A stretch of DNA of 64,000 nt, from assembly GCF_000190755.2 (NCBI RefSeq), contig NZ_JH109152.1, positions 1,280,167 through 1,344,166 of the forward strand, given 5' to 3'. A program made the translations under genes and the position numbers. Shown one piece after another: positions 37,844-46,692 of this stretch. The notes below the pieces were generated by a model. The model worked only from the letters and a program-made list of their open reading frames with translations. It was not told the origin of the DNA and searched no databases. Every line of letters starts with the position of its first letter. Positions within the stretch are counted from its first letter, which is position 1. This stretch comes from Methylobacter tundripaludum SV96 (lineage in GTDB: Bacteria; Pseudomonadota; Gammaproteobacteria; Methylococcales; Methylomonadaceae).

Positions 37844-38617
37844 CTAGCTCGACACATCAACAAACCCGTGCAAGCCGCGTTTAGACTTAACAGCCAACCA
37901 GTCTTTCAATTGTTTTAATTCTTCGGTTTCTTCCAATCCATCCAGGCTTTGTTTGTTTTTTAACAGGCGAAATGCCGCCGACAACACTTTATAGCGCTCG
38001 CCGGTAATCCCTGCGCGTCTTAAACCTACGGTGTTTAACTTGTAATGCCGGGCGGGGCGCCCGCCAATCAGCATAAAGGGAATGACATCCATATTAAGAC
38101 CGGTTGTGCCCTGCACTATCGCATACGAGCCGATTCTGCAAAACTGGTGCGCAACCACCGCACCGCCGATGAAAACATTATTGCCGACTTCAACATGACC
38201 GCCAATGGCGACATTATTGGCAAATATGGTGTTATTCCCGACCGTGCAATCGTGCGCGACATGACTGTTGTTCATAAAAAAACAACCTGAGCCGATGCGC
38301 GTTTCGCCGTTTTCCTTAGAGGCTCGGTGCGCCGTAAAGCCCTCTCTAAAGACATTGTTATCGCCGCAAATCAGCCAGGAAACCGTTTCGGCTTTAAAAC
38401 CGGTGTCTTGCGGCAATCCGCCCAATACGGCGTGCGGGTGTAAAATATTGCCGTCACCCATTTTCACATGGCTATGCACCACGGCATGAGCGCCCACCTG
38501 ACAGTTAGCCCCCAATTGTGCACCTGTTTCAATAACGGCAAAAGGCCCTACCGTAACATTGTCTCCCAGCGATACATCCTCTGCTATATAGGCGGTCGGG
38601 TGAATATTTTGAGCCAT
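37844..38617 (-). CDS. UDP-N-acetylglucosamine acyltransferase homologue (LpxA-like), solitary
   Basis: A 257-residue left-handed beta-helix acyltransferase of the LpxA family. The catalytic histidine is conserved at position 122 within NNSHVAHDCTVG. His157 in AHQFCRIG and the C-terminal helical domain also match. LpxA starts lipid A synthesis by acylating UDP-GlcNAc. The gene is not in the usual lpxD-fabZ-lpxA-lpxB cluster but beside xerD, and some segments (VLGGLPQDTGFKAETVSWLI, HRASKENGETRIG) differ from textbook LpxA. It could therefore be the main enzyme in an unusual place or a second acyltransferase acting on another nucleotide sugar. Confidence 0.82.
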   Translation of the reverse strand: MAQNIHPTAYIAEDVSLGDNVTVGPFAVIETGAQLGANCQVGAHAVVHSHVKMGDGNILHPHAVLGGLPQDTGFKAETVSWLICGDNNVFREGFTAHRASKENGETRIGSGCFFMNNSHVAHDCTVGNNTIFANNVAIGGHVEVGNNVFIGGAVVAHQFCRIGSYAIVQGTTGLNMDVIPFMLIGGRPARHYKLNTVGLRRAGITGERYKVLSAAFRLLKNKQSLDGLEETEELKQLKDWLAVKSKRGLHGFVDVSS

Positions 38618-38620
38618 CTT

Positions 38621-39505
38621 TTATCCTCTTGGATGATATTTTGAGTGTAATTCTTTGAGTCTTTCGCGGGCAATATGGGTGTAGATTTGCGTGGTCGATA
38701 AATCCGAATGCCCGAGCAATAACTGCACGACCCGCAAATCCGCGCCATGGTTTAACAAATGCGTGGCGAACGCGTGTCTTAAGGTATGCGGCGACAACTC
38801 CTTGTTAATTTGAGCTTTTTTCGCGTGACGCTTGATAATATGCCAAAAAGCCTGCCTTGTCATGCTGTCCGCCCGGTTGGTAACAAACAGGTAATCGCAT
38901 TGCCGCTCACCAAGAATAGTCTTTCTGGCCTGGACCATATATTCTTCCAGCCAGCCCATGGCTACTTCGCCAACCGGCACCAAGCGTTCTTTGTTGCCTT
39001 TGCCGATAATCCTGACCACGCCTTGCCTAAAGCTGATCTGCTCAAATTTTAAATTGACCAGTTCCGACACCCTAAGCCCTGTGGCATAGAGCATTTCCAG
39101 CATGGTTCTATCCCTGAAACCCAGAGCATTGGTGACTTCAGGCGCGTCCAGCAACAACTCGACATCTAATTCAGATAACGATTTGGGCAACGGCTGGCCG
39201 ATATGGGGCGATTCTATCAAGGCGGTCGGATCGATTTTGATGCTGTTTTCCCGGATGTAATAACCGTAGAAGCGACGCAGACTGGACAAAATACGCGCAG
39301 TAGACCGGTTGCCAATGCCTTCTTTATGGCGTCCCTCAAGAAAGTCTGACAGCTGCCCCCCGTCCACTTCCAGTATCGGCTTATCCTTCAGCCATTTGGC
39401 AAAAATCCTCAAATCGCTGCCGTAAGCCGAAAGTGTATTTTCGCTCAAGCCCTGCTCTACCCAAACTGCATCGAGAAATTGGTCGATTAAAACGGTTGCA
39501 TTCAT
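38621..39505 (-). CDS. xerD: Tyrosine recombinase XerD
   Basis: A 294-residue site-specific recombinase that resolves chromosome dimers at dif with XerC. Catalytic residues appear in ATGLRVSEL (Arg), IGKGNKERLVP (Lys), LSPHTLRHAFATHLL (His-x-x-Arg), LGHSDLSTTQIYTH (His and Tyr). The length is normal. It overlaps ogt by four bases. XerD rather than XerC is judged from the overall pattern and is likely but not certain. No adjacent mobile element is visible, so a housekeeping role is preferred. Confidence 0.9.
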   Translation of the reverse strand: MNATVLIDQFLDAVWVEQGLSENTLSAYGSDLRIFAKWLKDKPILEVDGGQLSDFLEGRHKEGIGNRSTARILSSLRRFYGYYIRENSIKIDPTALIESPHIGQPLPKSLSELDVELLLDAPEVTNALGFRDRTMLEMLYATGLRVSELVNLKFEQISFRQGVVRIIGKGNKERLVPVGEVAMGWLEEYMVQARKTILGERQCDYLFVTNRADSMTRQAFWHIIKRHAKKAQINKELSPHTLRHAFATHLLNHGADLRVVQLLLGHSDLSTTQIYTHIARERLKELHSKYHPRG

Positions 39506-39987
39506 TTCTTATGGCTGGCTTCAAATTCCAGTAATTTGTATTTTATTGCCATTAAATCACCTTCGGTTTGCCCGCAATAACCGCCCATGCCGGAAACGGA
39601 AACCACCCGGTGACAGGGAATAAATAAAGCATAAGGATTATCCCTGCACGCATTGCCGACTGCTCGCGCTGATGAACCTATTTTCTTGGCCAATGCAGAA
39701 TAAGTCATGGTTTCGCCAAAGGGTATCTGGCAAAGCGCAGTCCAGACCTGGTTTCTGTAAATACTGCCTTGTTTTAGCAGCTTGATGTTAATAAGTTTAT
39801 CGGGATTCTGCCAATAGAGGTTTAATTCGTGTTCTGCAGGCGAACTCGAGCCAGCACCCGGCTCCCAGTCTGTTTTGCTAATCACGCCTTGCCGGCTAGT
39901 TAAAACAAACTGTCCAGCAGGAGTCTGAACCCTTACAGCGTCCTCGGCTCCCGAGCAGTTTTCCACCCACTCTATTATAAATGGCAT
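39502..39987 (-). CDS. ogt: Methylated-DNA-protein-cysteine methyltransferase
   Basis: A 161-residue suicidal DNA repair protein. It transfers the methyl group from O6-methylguanine to the cysteine in IPCHRVVS. The N-terminal half is the variable domain and the C-terminal half has the helix-turn-helix SALAKKIGSSARAVGNACRDNP (seen in part) that flips the damaged base. It probably forms an operon with xerD through a four-base overlap. Ogt-type rather than Ada-type, since no Ada N-terminal domain is present. Confidence 0.93.
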   Translation of the reverse strand: MPFIIEWVENCSGAEDAVRVQTPAGQFVLTSRQGVISKTDWEPGAGSSSPAEHELNLYWQNPDKLINIKLLKQGSIYRNQVWTALCQIPFGETMTYSALAKKIGSSARAVGNACRDNPYALFIPCHRVVSVSGMGGYCGQTEGDLMAIKYKLLEFEASHKK

Positions 39988-40075
39988 TAAACAAGTCCTA
40001 ACTGATGTTAATTATTGACAAAAAGACAAGCAATAAAGAAATTTACAATTCTAAGTATAAAAATGCAACCAGACT

Positions 40076-40242
40076 AACTCTACTTTGTCAGATTTCATGA
40101 TTACACATCCAGGTCGTCATTCCGGCAGGGATTGCCGGAATCTTAGGCTCCATGGATAGATTCCGGCTTACCATCCACGGCACTGGATACCCGCTCCCGG
40201 CGGGTATGACGAGCCCACGCATAATCTGGCAAAGTAAAGCTA
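40076..40242. repeat. MITE-like element with actttgtcagatt ends
   Basis: About 165 bp with inverted ends: actctactttgtcagatt on the left and aatctggcaaagtaaagct on the right. It contains the core cgtcattccggcagggattgccggaatc in parts at 40115-40142, shared with the element at 37739-37766, and further gc-rich palindromes (ccggcttacc, cccgctcccggcgggtatgacg). Confidence 0.75.
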
Positions 40243-40255
40243 AATCATTAGCCAT

Positions 40256-40285
40256 AAAAAAAGGCAGCTTAAGCTGCCTTTTTTA
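40256..40285 (-). terminator. Bidirectional terminator after rplS
   Basis: The perfect palindrome aaggcagctt-aagctgcctt is flanked by A-rich sequence on the left and T-rich on the right. It lies just after the rplS stop on the minus strand. Confidence 0.93.
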
Positions 40286-40305
40286 TTTCACGTAAATCAG
40301 CTTGA

Positions 40306-40653
40306 TTAAAGTTTTTCTTTAATACGCGCTGCTTTACCAGTCAGGTCACGCAAGTAATACAACTTGGCACGACGTACATCGCCGCGACGCTTAACGTTGA
40401 TCTCGCTAATGATAGGGCTGTGAGTCTGAAAAACACGCTCAACACCAGTACCGTGAGAAATTTTTCTTACTGTGAAAGCTGAGTTTAATCCGCGATTACG
40501 TTTTGCAATTACGATACCTTCAAAAGCCTGAATTCTTTCACGCTCGCCTTCTTTTACCTTAACTTGTACAACAACTGTGTCACCTGGACCAAAGTCAGGA
40601 ATCTGTCTCAGTTGTTCCGCTTCCAATTCATCAATAATATTGCTCATTACCAC
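40306..40653 (-). CDS. rplS: 50S ribosomal protein L19
   Basis: A 115-residue large-subunit protein at the 30S-50S interface. The family motifs [22 protein letters not shown] and [11 protein letters not shown] (shown here in short form: [14 protein letters not shown]) are present. Starts at either the first Met (40653) or the Met two codons later at 40647; the latter matches other L19 proteins better. It is last in the rpsP-rimM-trmD-rplS operon. Confidence 0.97.
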   Translation of the reverse strand: MVMSNIIDELEAEQLRQIPDFGPGDTVVVQVKVKEGERERIQAFEGIVIAKRNRGLNSAFTVRKISHGTGVERVFQTHSPIISEINVKRRGDVRRAKLYYLRDLTGKAARIKEKL

Positions 40654-40661
40654 ACCTTAAT

Positions 40662-41399
40662 TTAAACCAACTCCACAATAAATTCTCTAAGCAAATTTTC
40701 CTGCTCTGCACTCAAATTCTTTTTTTCCAACAAATCCGGTCGTCTCTGCCAGGTTCTTCCCAAAGCCTGCTTCATTCGCCAGCGGTCTATATCCGCATGA
40801 TTGCCGCCTAATAAAACCTCCGGCACCGAATGTCCTTCAATCTGTTCAGGCCTGGTAAAGTGCGGACAATCCAGTAAACCATCGCTGTGAGAGTCCTGCT
40901 GGGCTGAATCCTCATCACCAAGCACACCCGGCAGCAACCGGGTCACCGCATCAATGACGACCAATGCTGCAAGCTCGCCGCCACTGATAACATAGTCACC
41001 GATAGACCATTCATCATCGCAATCCAACTCGACAAAGCGCTCATCAATGCCCTCGTAACGCCCCGCAACTAAAATCAATTGCGATACTTTACAAGCTTCG
41101 GCTAACAAAGCCTGTGTAATCGGTTTGCCTTGCGGACTCAAATAAACCACTTTGCTGGTCCCAGCGCCTGCCTTCTTGGCATCACTAACCGCATCATGCA
41201 ACGGCTGATACTTCATGACCATGCCTGGGCCGCCGCCATAAGGACGATCGTCAACAGTTCTATGTCTGTCGTGGGTATAATCCCGAGGGTTCCATACCGA
41301 CAAACTGACTATCTTGCGTTCGATTGCTCTTCCCGTTACACCGTAACTCGCAGCCGCTGCCACCATTTCCGGGAATAATGTTACAACGTCAAAACGCAT
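40662..41399 (-). CDS. trmD: tRNA (guanine37-N1)-methyltransferase
   Basis: A 245-residue SPOUT-family enzyme that methylates G37 next to the anticodon and prevents frameshifting. The deep trefoil-knot segments [25 protein letters not shown] and [14 protein letters not shown] are conserved. The length is normal. It lies eight bases after rimM and eight bases before rplS. Confidence 0.97.
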   Translation of the reverse strand: MRFDVVTLFPEMVAAAASYGVTGRAIERKIVSLSVWNPRDYTHDRHRTVDDRPYGGGPGMVMKYQPLHDAVSDAKKAGAGTSKVVYLSPQGKPITQALLAEACKVSQLILVAGRYEGIDERFVELDCDDEWSIGDYVISGGELAALVVIDAVTRLLPGVLGDEDSAQQDSHSDGLLDCPHFTRPEQIEGHSVPEVLLGGNHADIDRWRMKQALGRTWQRRPDLLEKKNLSAEQENLLREFIVELV

Positions 41400-41407
41400 G
41401 CTGTTAA

Positions 41408-41914
41408 TTAAAACTCAGGATCCCAATCGACAACAATTTTACCGGCATCCAGATCAACATTAATTATCGTTTGTCCCTGTAAAAACGGAATGACCCGCTC
41501 TCGCTCGCCCTGAACAATGATCACATCATTAGCGCCTGTTTCCAAAAGGCTATCAACCACGCCTAACTGAACGCCATCAATGGTTTCAACATTCAAACCG
41601 ATCAAATCGGACCAGTAATACTCACCTTTAGCCGCTTTCGGCAATTGATCCTGGGTTATAAAAATATCCCAGCCCATCAGGCTTGCTGCTTGATCCCTAT
41701 CATTAACGTCGGTCAGCTGAGCGACTATCGTCTTACCTTGTAGCTGCCCATCAACAACATTAACTGTTTTTGTCTCGTCGCCTTTTTTCAACAACCAAGG
41801 AGAATAGGTTAAAATATTTTCCCTCGGATCAGTGAAGGAAAATACCTTAACCCATCCTTTTATGCCAAAAACGCCGGAAATCTTTCCAACGCTTATATGC
41901 TGTTGCTCTGACAA
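41408..41914 (-). CDS. rimM: 16S rRNA processing protein RimM
   Basis: A 168-residue assembly factor for the head of the 30S subunit. The N-terminal [20 protein letters not shown] and the C-terminal PRC-barrel ([28 protein letters not shown]) are typical. It begins six bases after the rpsP stop. Confidence 0.95.
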   Translation of the reverse strand: MSEQQHISVGKISGVFGIKGWVKVFSFTDPRENILTYSPWLLKKGDETKTVNVVDGQLQGKTIVAQLTDVNDRDQAASLMGWDIFITQDQLPKAAKGEYYWSDLIGLNVETIDGVQLGVVDSLLETGANDVIIVQGERERVIPFLQGQTIINVDLDAGKIVVDWDPEF

Positions 41915-41920
41915 CTCAGT

Positions 41921-42172
41921 TTATGCCGCCGCTTTACGTGCGTCTTTAATCAATTTTGCAACGCGATCAGAAGGTTGTGCGCCATTGGCTTTCCAATGAT
42001 CGACACGATCACAATCTAAACGCAATTTTTCTTCATTGCCGCGCGCCAAGGGGTTAAAAAAACCAAGACGTTCAATATATCGACCGTCACGGCCGCTTCT
42101 GCTATCGGTTACAACAACGTGATAGAAAGGACGATTTTTCGCGCCGCCTCTAGAAAGACGAATAGTTACCAT
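41921..42172 (-). CDS. rpsP: 30S ribosomal protein S16
   Basis: An 83-residue small-subunit protein with the conserved [20 protein letters not shown] opening. First gene of the rpsP-rimM-trmD-rplS operon. The 138 bases upstream, to ffh, are AT-rich and should contain its promoter. Confidence 0.97.
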   Translation of the reverse strand: MVTIRLSRGGAKNRPFYHVVVTDSRSGRDGRYIERLGFFNPLARGNEEKLRLDCDRVDHWKANGAQPSDRVAKLIKDARKAAA

Positions 42173-42310
42173 CTAAGTTCCTCAAAAACATTTAGTCAAA
42201 ATTTAATCGACTTATTTTACTCAATTTTTTCTATAAGTAAAGAACAACGCACATCCCATCAAGTTCATTCACTTTAGCCATCGAATAAGTCGTCATTAAC
42301 GCAACAATAA

Positions 42311-43672
42311 TTACCTTCTCATACCCATGCCGCGCACATTATTTTTTATGCCCCGCATCATATTCGCCATATTGCCCGCTTTGAAGCGTTTCATCATCTT
42401 CTGCATCATCATAAACTGCTTCAAGATGCGATTAACATCCGATAACTGCTGCCCGCAACCGTCAGCGATACGCTTCTTCCGGTTGCCTTTAATCAAATCA
42501 GGATAGCGCCTTTCTTTCATGGTCATGGAATTAATCACCGCAATCTGACGCGATAATTCCTTGTCATTAACCTTATCTTTCATTTCCTGGGGAATGCTGC
42601 TCATACCCGGCAATTTATCCAGCATAGAGCCGACTCCACCCATATTTTGCATTTGCTGCAATTGCTCACGAAAATCCTCCAGATCAAAAGCCTTGCCTTT
42701 TTGCAGTTTTTTGACAAGCTTCTCGGCCTTCTCCTTATCAACTTTCTGCTCGATCTCTTCAATCAAGCCCAGCACATCGCCCATACCCAAAATACGGGAC
42801 GCGATACGGTCGGGATAGAAGGGTTCCAAAGCATCGGTTTTCTCGCCCATACCGATGAACTTGATCGGCTTGCCGGTAATGTGACGTATAGACAACGCCG
42901 CACCACCTCGCGCATCGCCATCTGCCTTGGTCAGGATAATCCCGGTCAACGGCAAGGCATCATTAAAGGCTTTTGCAGTAATCGCGGCATCCTGCCCGGT
43001 CATGCTGTCAACAACAAACAAGGTTTCGACAGGATTGATTGCCGCATGCAATTCTTTAATCTCGCCCATCATTTCATCATCAATATGAAGACGACCGGCG
43101 GTATCGATAATAATGACATCAAGAAATTTTTTCTTCGCCGCTTCAATGGCATTTTTAGCAATATCAACTGGCTTTTGTGAAATGTCGCTTTCAAAAAAAT
43201 CCAAAGAAAGCTCATTTGCAAGCATCTGCAACTGCTTAATAGCCGCCGGACGATAAACGTCGGCACTGACTACACCGACTTTTTTCTTTTGATTTTCTTT
43301 CAGCCAGCGACCTAATTTGGCGACCGTCGTGGTTTTACCTGCCCCCTGCAAACCGGCCATTAAGATGATCGCCGGCGGAACAGCATTAAGATTCAGCTTT
43401 TCGTTTGCCTCGCCCATCACGGCAACCAGCTCAGCCTGAACCAGCTTAATCAGCGACTGGCCGGGCGAAAGACTGGACTGAACTTCCTGACCTAACGCGC
43501 CTATTTTGATACGCTCAATAAAGTCCGTAACCACCGGCAAAGCGACATCAGCCTCAAGTAAAGCCATACGCACTTCGCGCAGGGTGTCCTTGATATTGTC
43601 TTCAGTCAAGCGCCCCTGACCTTTAATTTTTTTAAGCGTGCTACTTAATCGATCGGTTAAATTATCAAACAT
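42311..43672 (-). CDS. ffh: Signal recognition particle protein Ffh (SRP54)
   Basis: A 453-residue GTPase that targets membrane proteins to the translocon. I start it at 43672 (MFDNLTDRLS). The frame is open to 43705, but the extra 11 residues are not usual. The NG domain shows GLQGAGKTTTVAKL, DTAGRL and TKADGDARGGAAL. The Met-rich M domain that binds 4.5S RNA is at about 300-453, containing KERRYPDLIKGNRKKRI and a Met-rich C-terminus. Divergent from the ypjD-like gene, the arrangement also found in enteric bacteria. Confidence 0.97.
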   Translation of the reverse strand: MFDNLTDRLSSTLKKIKGQGRLTEDNIKDTLREVRMALLEADVALPVVTDFIERIKIGALGQEVQSSLSPGQSLIKLVQAELVAVMGEANEKLNLNAVPPAIILMAGLQGAGKTTTVAKLGRWLKENQKKKVGVVSADVYRPAAIKQLQMLANELSLDFFESDISQKPVDIAKNAIEAAKKKFLDVIIIDTAGRLHIDDEMMGEIKELHAAINPVETLFVVDSMTGQDAAITAKAFNDALPLTGIILTKADGDARGGAALSIRHITGKPIKFIGMGEKTDALEPFYPDRIASRILGMGDVLGLIEEIEQKVDKEKAEKLVKKLQKGKAFDLEDFREQLQQMQNMGGVGSMLDKLPGMSSIPQEMKDKVNDKELSRQIAVINSMTMKERRYPDLIKGNRKKRIADGCGQQLSDVNRILKQFMMMQKMMKRFKAGNMANMMRGIKNNVRGMGMRR

Positions 43673-43908
43673 ATCAGTGTCTTTATTAAATCTTAAGGAA
43701 ACCATTCACTAACGCAAATGCGTTAGGACTATTTAATAGGATATATTAACATAGCCATTAAGGCCTTTGCATTAAACTCAAGGGAATTTGTGGTGCGCTG
43801 GGGAAGCGACTTATCGCCCTATGCGGAAGCTGATGCCGCCCACCCACATCCATACCGGCAATAAGTCCACACATTATCTATTGTTCACATACCAATAAAA
43901 CGATTCTA

Positions 43909-44703
43909 ATGAACACCACTCTCGCTACCTTTTCAATTTGTACTTATCTGGCAAGCACGCTGTTTATTGCCCGAGACACGCATCAGAACAGGAGACAGCA
44001 CACACCGCTTTATCTGGCCTGGGCAGCAGCATGCGCCCACCTTTTATATACCGCCATCGCTTTCCAGCAAAACAACAGCTTCAACTTTAGCTTTATCAGC
44101 ACAGCATCCCTGATTTCACTGATTGTCGCCCTGCTGCTACTCATGGCGACACTGACCAAACCTGTCGAAAAACTGGGCGTCGTCATTTTCCCCATTGCCG
44201 CCATCATGCTGGCGCTGGAGCTGAACCTGCCCGAAAAACCGCATCTACTGCACACCCACAATTGGCAGATGAGTGTCCACATATTAACCTCGATTATCGC
44301 GTTCAGCCTGCTAAACATTGCCGCCCTGCAAGCCGTGTTGCTCGCCATTCAAGACCAGCAACTTAAAAGCCATCCGCCCAAACGCTTGATCCAGTCATTA
44401 CCTTCCTTGCAAACCATGGAATCATTGTTATTTCAAATGCTTGGCACAGGGCTTTTTTTCCTGACCATTTCATTGATCAGCGGCTTTATTTTTATTGAAG
44501 ATTTATTTGCACAGCATTTAGCGCACAAAACTGTTTTATCGATTATCGCCTGGATCATTTTTTCCAGCCTGTTAATAGGCCGATTGCGTTACGGATGGCG
44601 AGGAAAAACCGCAGTCCGCTGGACTTTAACCGGCTTTGTTTTGCTGCTGCTGGCTTACTTTGGCAGCAAACTGGTGCTTGAATTAATTTTAAAGAAGACC
44701 TGA
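43909..44703 (+). CDS. CcsA/YpjD-like inner membrane protein
   Basis: A 264-residue polytopic protein with about eight hydrophobic helices, of the cytochrome c assembly protein (CcsA/CcmC) superfamily. Conserved histidines and a Trp occur in HTHNWQMSVHILTS and HKTVLSIIAWIIF, and the C-terminal WRGKTAVRWTLTGF matches YpjD-like proteins. In bacteria with a separate Ccm system this paralogue has no firmly known role. The position divergent from ffh is conserved in gammaproteobacteria. It ends at a strong terminator. Confidence 0.88.
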   Translation: MNTTLATFSICTYLASTLFIARDTHQNRRQHTPLYLAWAAACAHLLYTAIAFQQNNSFNFSFISTASLISLIVALLLLMATLTKPVEKLGVVIFPIAAIMLALELNLPEKPHLLHTHNWQMSVHILTSIIAFSLLNIAALQAVLLAIQDQQLKSHPPKRLIQSLPSLQTMESLLFQMLGTGLFFLTISLISGFIFIEDLFAQHLAHKTVLSIIAWIIFSSLLIGRLRYGWRGKTAVRWTLTGFVLLLLAYFGSKLVLELILKKT

Positions 44704-44704
44704 T

Positions 44705-44738
44705 AAAAAAAGAGCGACTCCAAGTCGCTCTTTTTTTA
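44705..44738 (+). terminator. Intrinsic terminator after the YpjD-like gene
   Basis: A stem of agagcgact with agtcgctct is preceded by a run of A and followed by seven T, so it works in both directions for the convergent genes. Confidence 0.92.
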
Positions 44739-44781
44739 TCAACTTCATTATTATGAAGTTTTATCGACTCGAACCTGTGCC

Positions 44782-44982
44782 TTATGCATGCACATCAATT
44801 CGACCGGGACCTGCTACGCCAGTAGCCGAATCTATTAATTTTAAAGCCGACTCCCCTTGAGCTCTTTCAATATCCTGACCTTTCTTAACGACAGCCACCG
44901 CCACATCTTGCATCGCGGTCTTCTCTTTCATAAGAGCCGTTGCTAATCCCGGCGCGTTTGAACCACCTACTGAACTTATCAT
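44782..44982 (-). CDS. YjfB-like putative motility protein
   Basis: A 66-residue protein, from the ATG at 44982 with ggagg five bases upstream; a TTG four codons further up is less likely. The central AVAVVKKGQDIERAQGESALKL pattern (shown here as VVKKGQDIERAQG) and the short helical make-up match the YjfB family of putative motility proteins. The molecular role is unknown. It is preceded by a close match to the sigma-28 consensus, which ties it to late flagellar expression. It stands alone and converges on the ypjD terminator. Confidence 0.78.
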   Translation of the reverse strand: MISSVGGSNAPGLATALMKEKTAMQDVAVAVVKKGQDIERAQGESALKLIDSATGVAGPGRIDVHA

Positions 44983-45014
44983 AAAAACCTCCAAAATTTA
45001 AACGTCCTAAGGTA

Positions 45015-45041
45015 TTATCGTCCTGTGTATACAATACTTTA
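45015..45041 (-). promoter_or_regulatory. Sigma-28 (FliA) promoter of the YjfB-like gene
   Basis: On the minus strand: TAAAGTAT, eleven bases, GACGATAA. The -35 is shared almost letter for letter with the fliC promoter and the -10 differs from consensus at one base. It lies about 33 bases before the start codon. Confidence 0.82.
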
Positions 45042-45222
45042 ACTTAATATAAACCCAAGTGATTAATTGTCTTTTTATCAAACCATAAAACACTTCTTCA
45101 CATATTAAATCAAAATCAGGACTAGCTCACCCTTGAATCCATTATTACGCTATTTACACGCAACTCCCGATACTTACGTAATTTTTCAGCAAAGCTTTGC
45201 CGTATTTTGGTCCTGAATAACG

Positions 45223-46683
45223 ATGCTGGAAACCTCTAAAAACACACTGGATCCGTCCGATTGGAATGCCTTTCGGTTGCAAGGCCATCGAATGCTGGAC
45301 GACATGATGGACTACCTTGAACATCAGCGCGACCAACCGGTCTGGCAGCCGATGCCTGAAGAAGTACGACTTTCATTTCGGCAAGCATTGGATGACGGAC
45401 AACATGATCTCGAAAGCGCGCATCAACTATTCATGAAAGATGTGCTCCCCTACGCCTTAGGCAACGTCCATCCCGGTTTTATGGGTTGGGTTCATGGCGG
45501 AGGAACCCCGATCGGAATGCTGGCTGAAATGTTGGCGGCAGGACTAAACGCCAATCTTGGCGGACGCGATCAGGCTCCGATAGAAATCGAACGACAGGTC
45601 GTGCAGTGGACTCGGGAATTGTTTAAGTTCCCGGAAACCGCCAGCGGCCTGTTTGTAACCGGAACGTCAATGGCCAACCTGATTGGCGTATTGATCGCAC
45701 GCACCGCCCTGTTAGGCGTCGGCGTCCGCCATGAGGGCATTACTGCCGGCAATCGGCAGTTGATTGCCTACACCTCGGCCAACGCCCATGTCAGCATTGT
45801 CCAGGCCATGGATATTGCCGGTTTCGGCAGCAACGCCCTACGCACGATACCCGTCGATGAGCGATACCAAATGGATATAGCGGCGCTTGAGCTTGCCGTC
45901 GCCGAAGACCGAAAGGCAGGAATGACGCCGTTTTTCATTGCCGGAACGGTAGGTACCGTAGGCGTAGGCGCCATTGATAACCTTCATTCTATTGCCGAGC
46001 TTTGCGAACGAGAAAACATCTGGTTCCACGTCGACGGCGCATACGGCGCGCTGGCCATGCTGGCGCCGGATATTGCACCGCGCTTGCAAGGCATCGAACG
46101 CGCCGATTCCATTGCCTTTGATTTCCATAAATGGGGACAAGTTCCTTACGATGCGGGATTTATATTAGTGCGAGACGGTGAGCTGCATCAAAGCGCATTC
46201 GCCTCGCCCGCCGATTACCTGAAACGCGAATCCCGGGGCATGGCGGCAGGTTCGCCGTGGCCGTGCGACTTCGGCCCCGATCTTTCACGCGGGTTTAGGG
46301 CGCTCAAAACATGGTTCACCCTAAAAGTTTACGGCGCGGAAAAATTAGGCCAAGTTATCTCAAATACCTGCACCCTGGCCCAACACATGAAGCGGCGTAT
46401 CGAAGCCGAACCGCTGCTGGAACTGCTTGCGCCCGTTGCCTTGAATATCGTCTGCTTCCGCTATCGTAGCGCCGACGCCAACCGGATCAATGCCGACATT
46501 GTGATCGCACTACAGGAATCAGGAATTGCCGCACCCTCAACGACGACTCTCAATGGACAGCTAGCCATTCGAGCCGCCATCGTTAATCATCGCACCACCG
46601 CAAACGACATTGACGCCTTGATCAATGCCGCGCTAGAACTGGGTAAAATTGCCTCCAAAAATACCCCACAGGCGCAACCTTAG
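45223..46683 (+). CDS. Group II PLP-dependent amino acid decarboxylase
   Basis: A 486-residue pyridoxal-phosphate enzyme of the aromatic-amino-acid/glutamate decarboxylase family (group II). The cofactor lysine is K303 in FDFHKWGQVP. Asp271 in WFHVDGAYGAL binds the pyridine nitrogen, and the upstream NPGFMGWVHGG-like region appears as VHPGFMGWVHGG. The substrate cannot be read from sequence. The length suits the family. It is the first of three closely spaced genes (gaps of 9 and 5 bases), so its product probably enters a reaction by the next two enzymes. Confidence 0.9.
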   Translation: MLETSKNTLDPSDWNAFRLQGHRMLDDMMDYLEHQRDQPVWQPMPEEVRLSFRQALDDGQHDLESAHQLFMKDVLPYALGNVHPGFMGWVHGGGTPIGMLAEMLAAGLNANLGGRDQAPIEIERQVVQWTRELFKFPETASGLFVTGTSMANLIGVLIARTALLGVGVRHEGITAGNRQLIAYTSANAHVSIVQAMDIAGFGSNALRTIPVDERYQMDIAALELAVAEDRKAGMTPFFIAGTVGTVGVGAIDNLHSIAELCERENIWFHVDGAYGALAMLAPDIAPRLQGIERADSIAFDFHKWGQVPYDAGFILVRDGELHQSAFASPADYLKRESRGMAAGSPWPCDFGPDLSRGFRALKTWFTLKVYGAEKLGQVISNTCTLAQHMKRRIEAEPLLELLAPVALNIVCFRYRSADANRINADIVIALQESGIAAPSTTTLNGQLAIRAAIVNHRTTANDIDALINAALELGKIASKNTPQAQP

Positions 46684-46692
46684 GAAAAACCA

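Larger units (their letters stand above)
39988..40305. other. Gene-free gap with a palindromic element and a terminator
   Basis: The 318-bp space between ogt and rplS contains the repeat at 40076-40242 and the terminator at 40256-40285. The remaining bases, upstream of ogt on the minus strand, presumably hold the ogt-xerD promoter, but none is convincing. Confidence 0.5.

Noticed and set aside
38621-39505. XerD-like recombinase as integrase of a mobile island near tRNA-Arg
   Set aside because: The tRNA lies 4 kb away with ordinary housekeeping genes between, there is no duplicated tRNA end visible, and the length and motifs are those of chromosomal XerD.
45223-46683. Glutamate decarboxylase for acid resistance
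   Set aside because: No antiporter gene is adjacent and the sequence only shows group II decarboxylase features, so the substrate cannot be stated.
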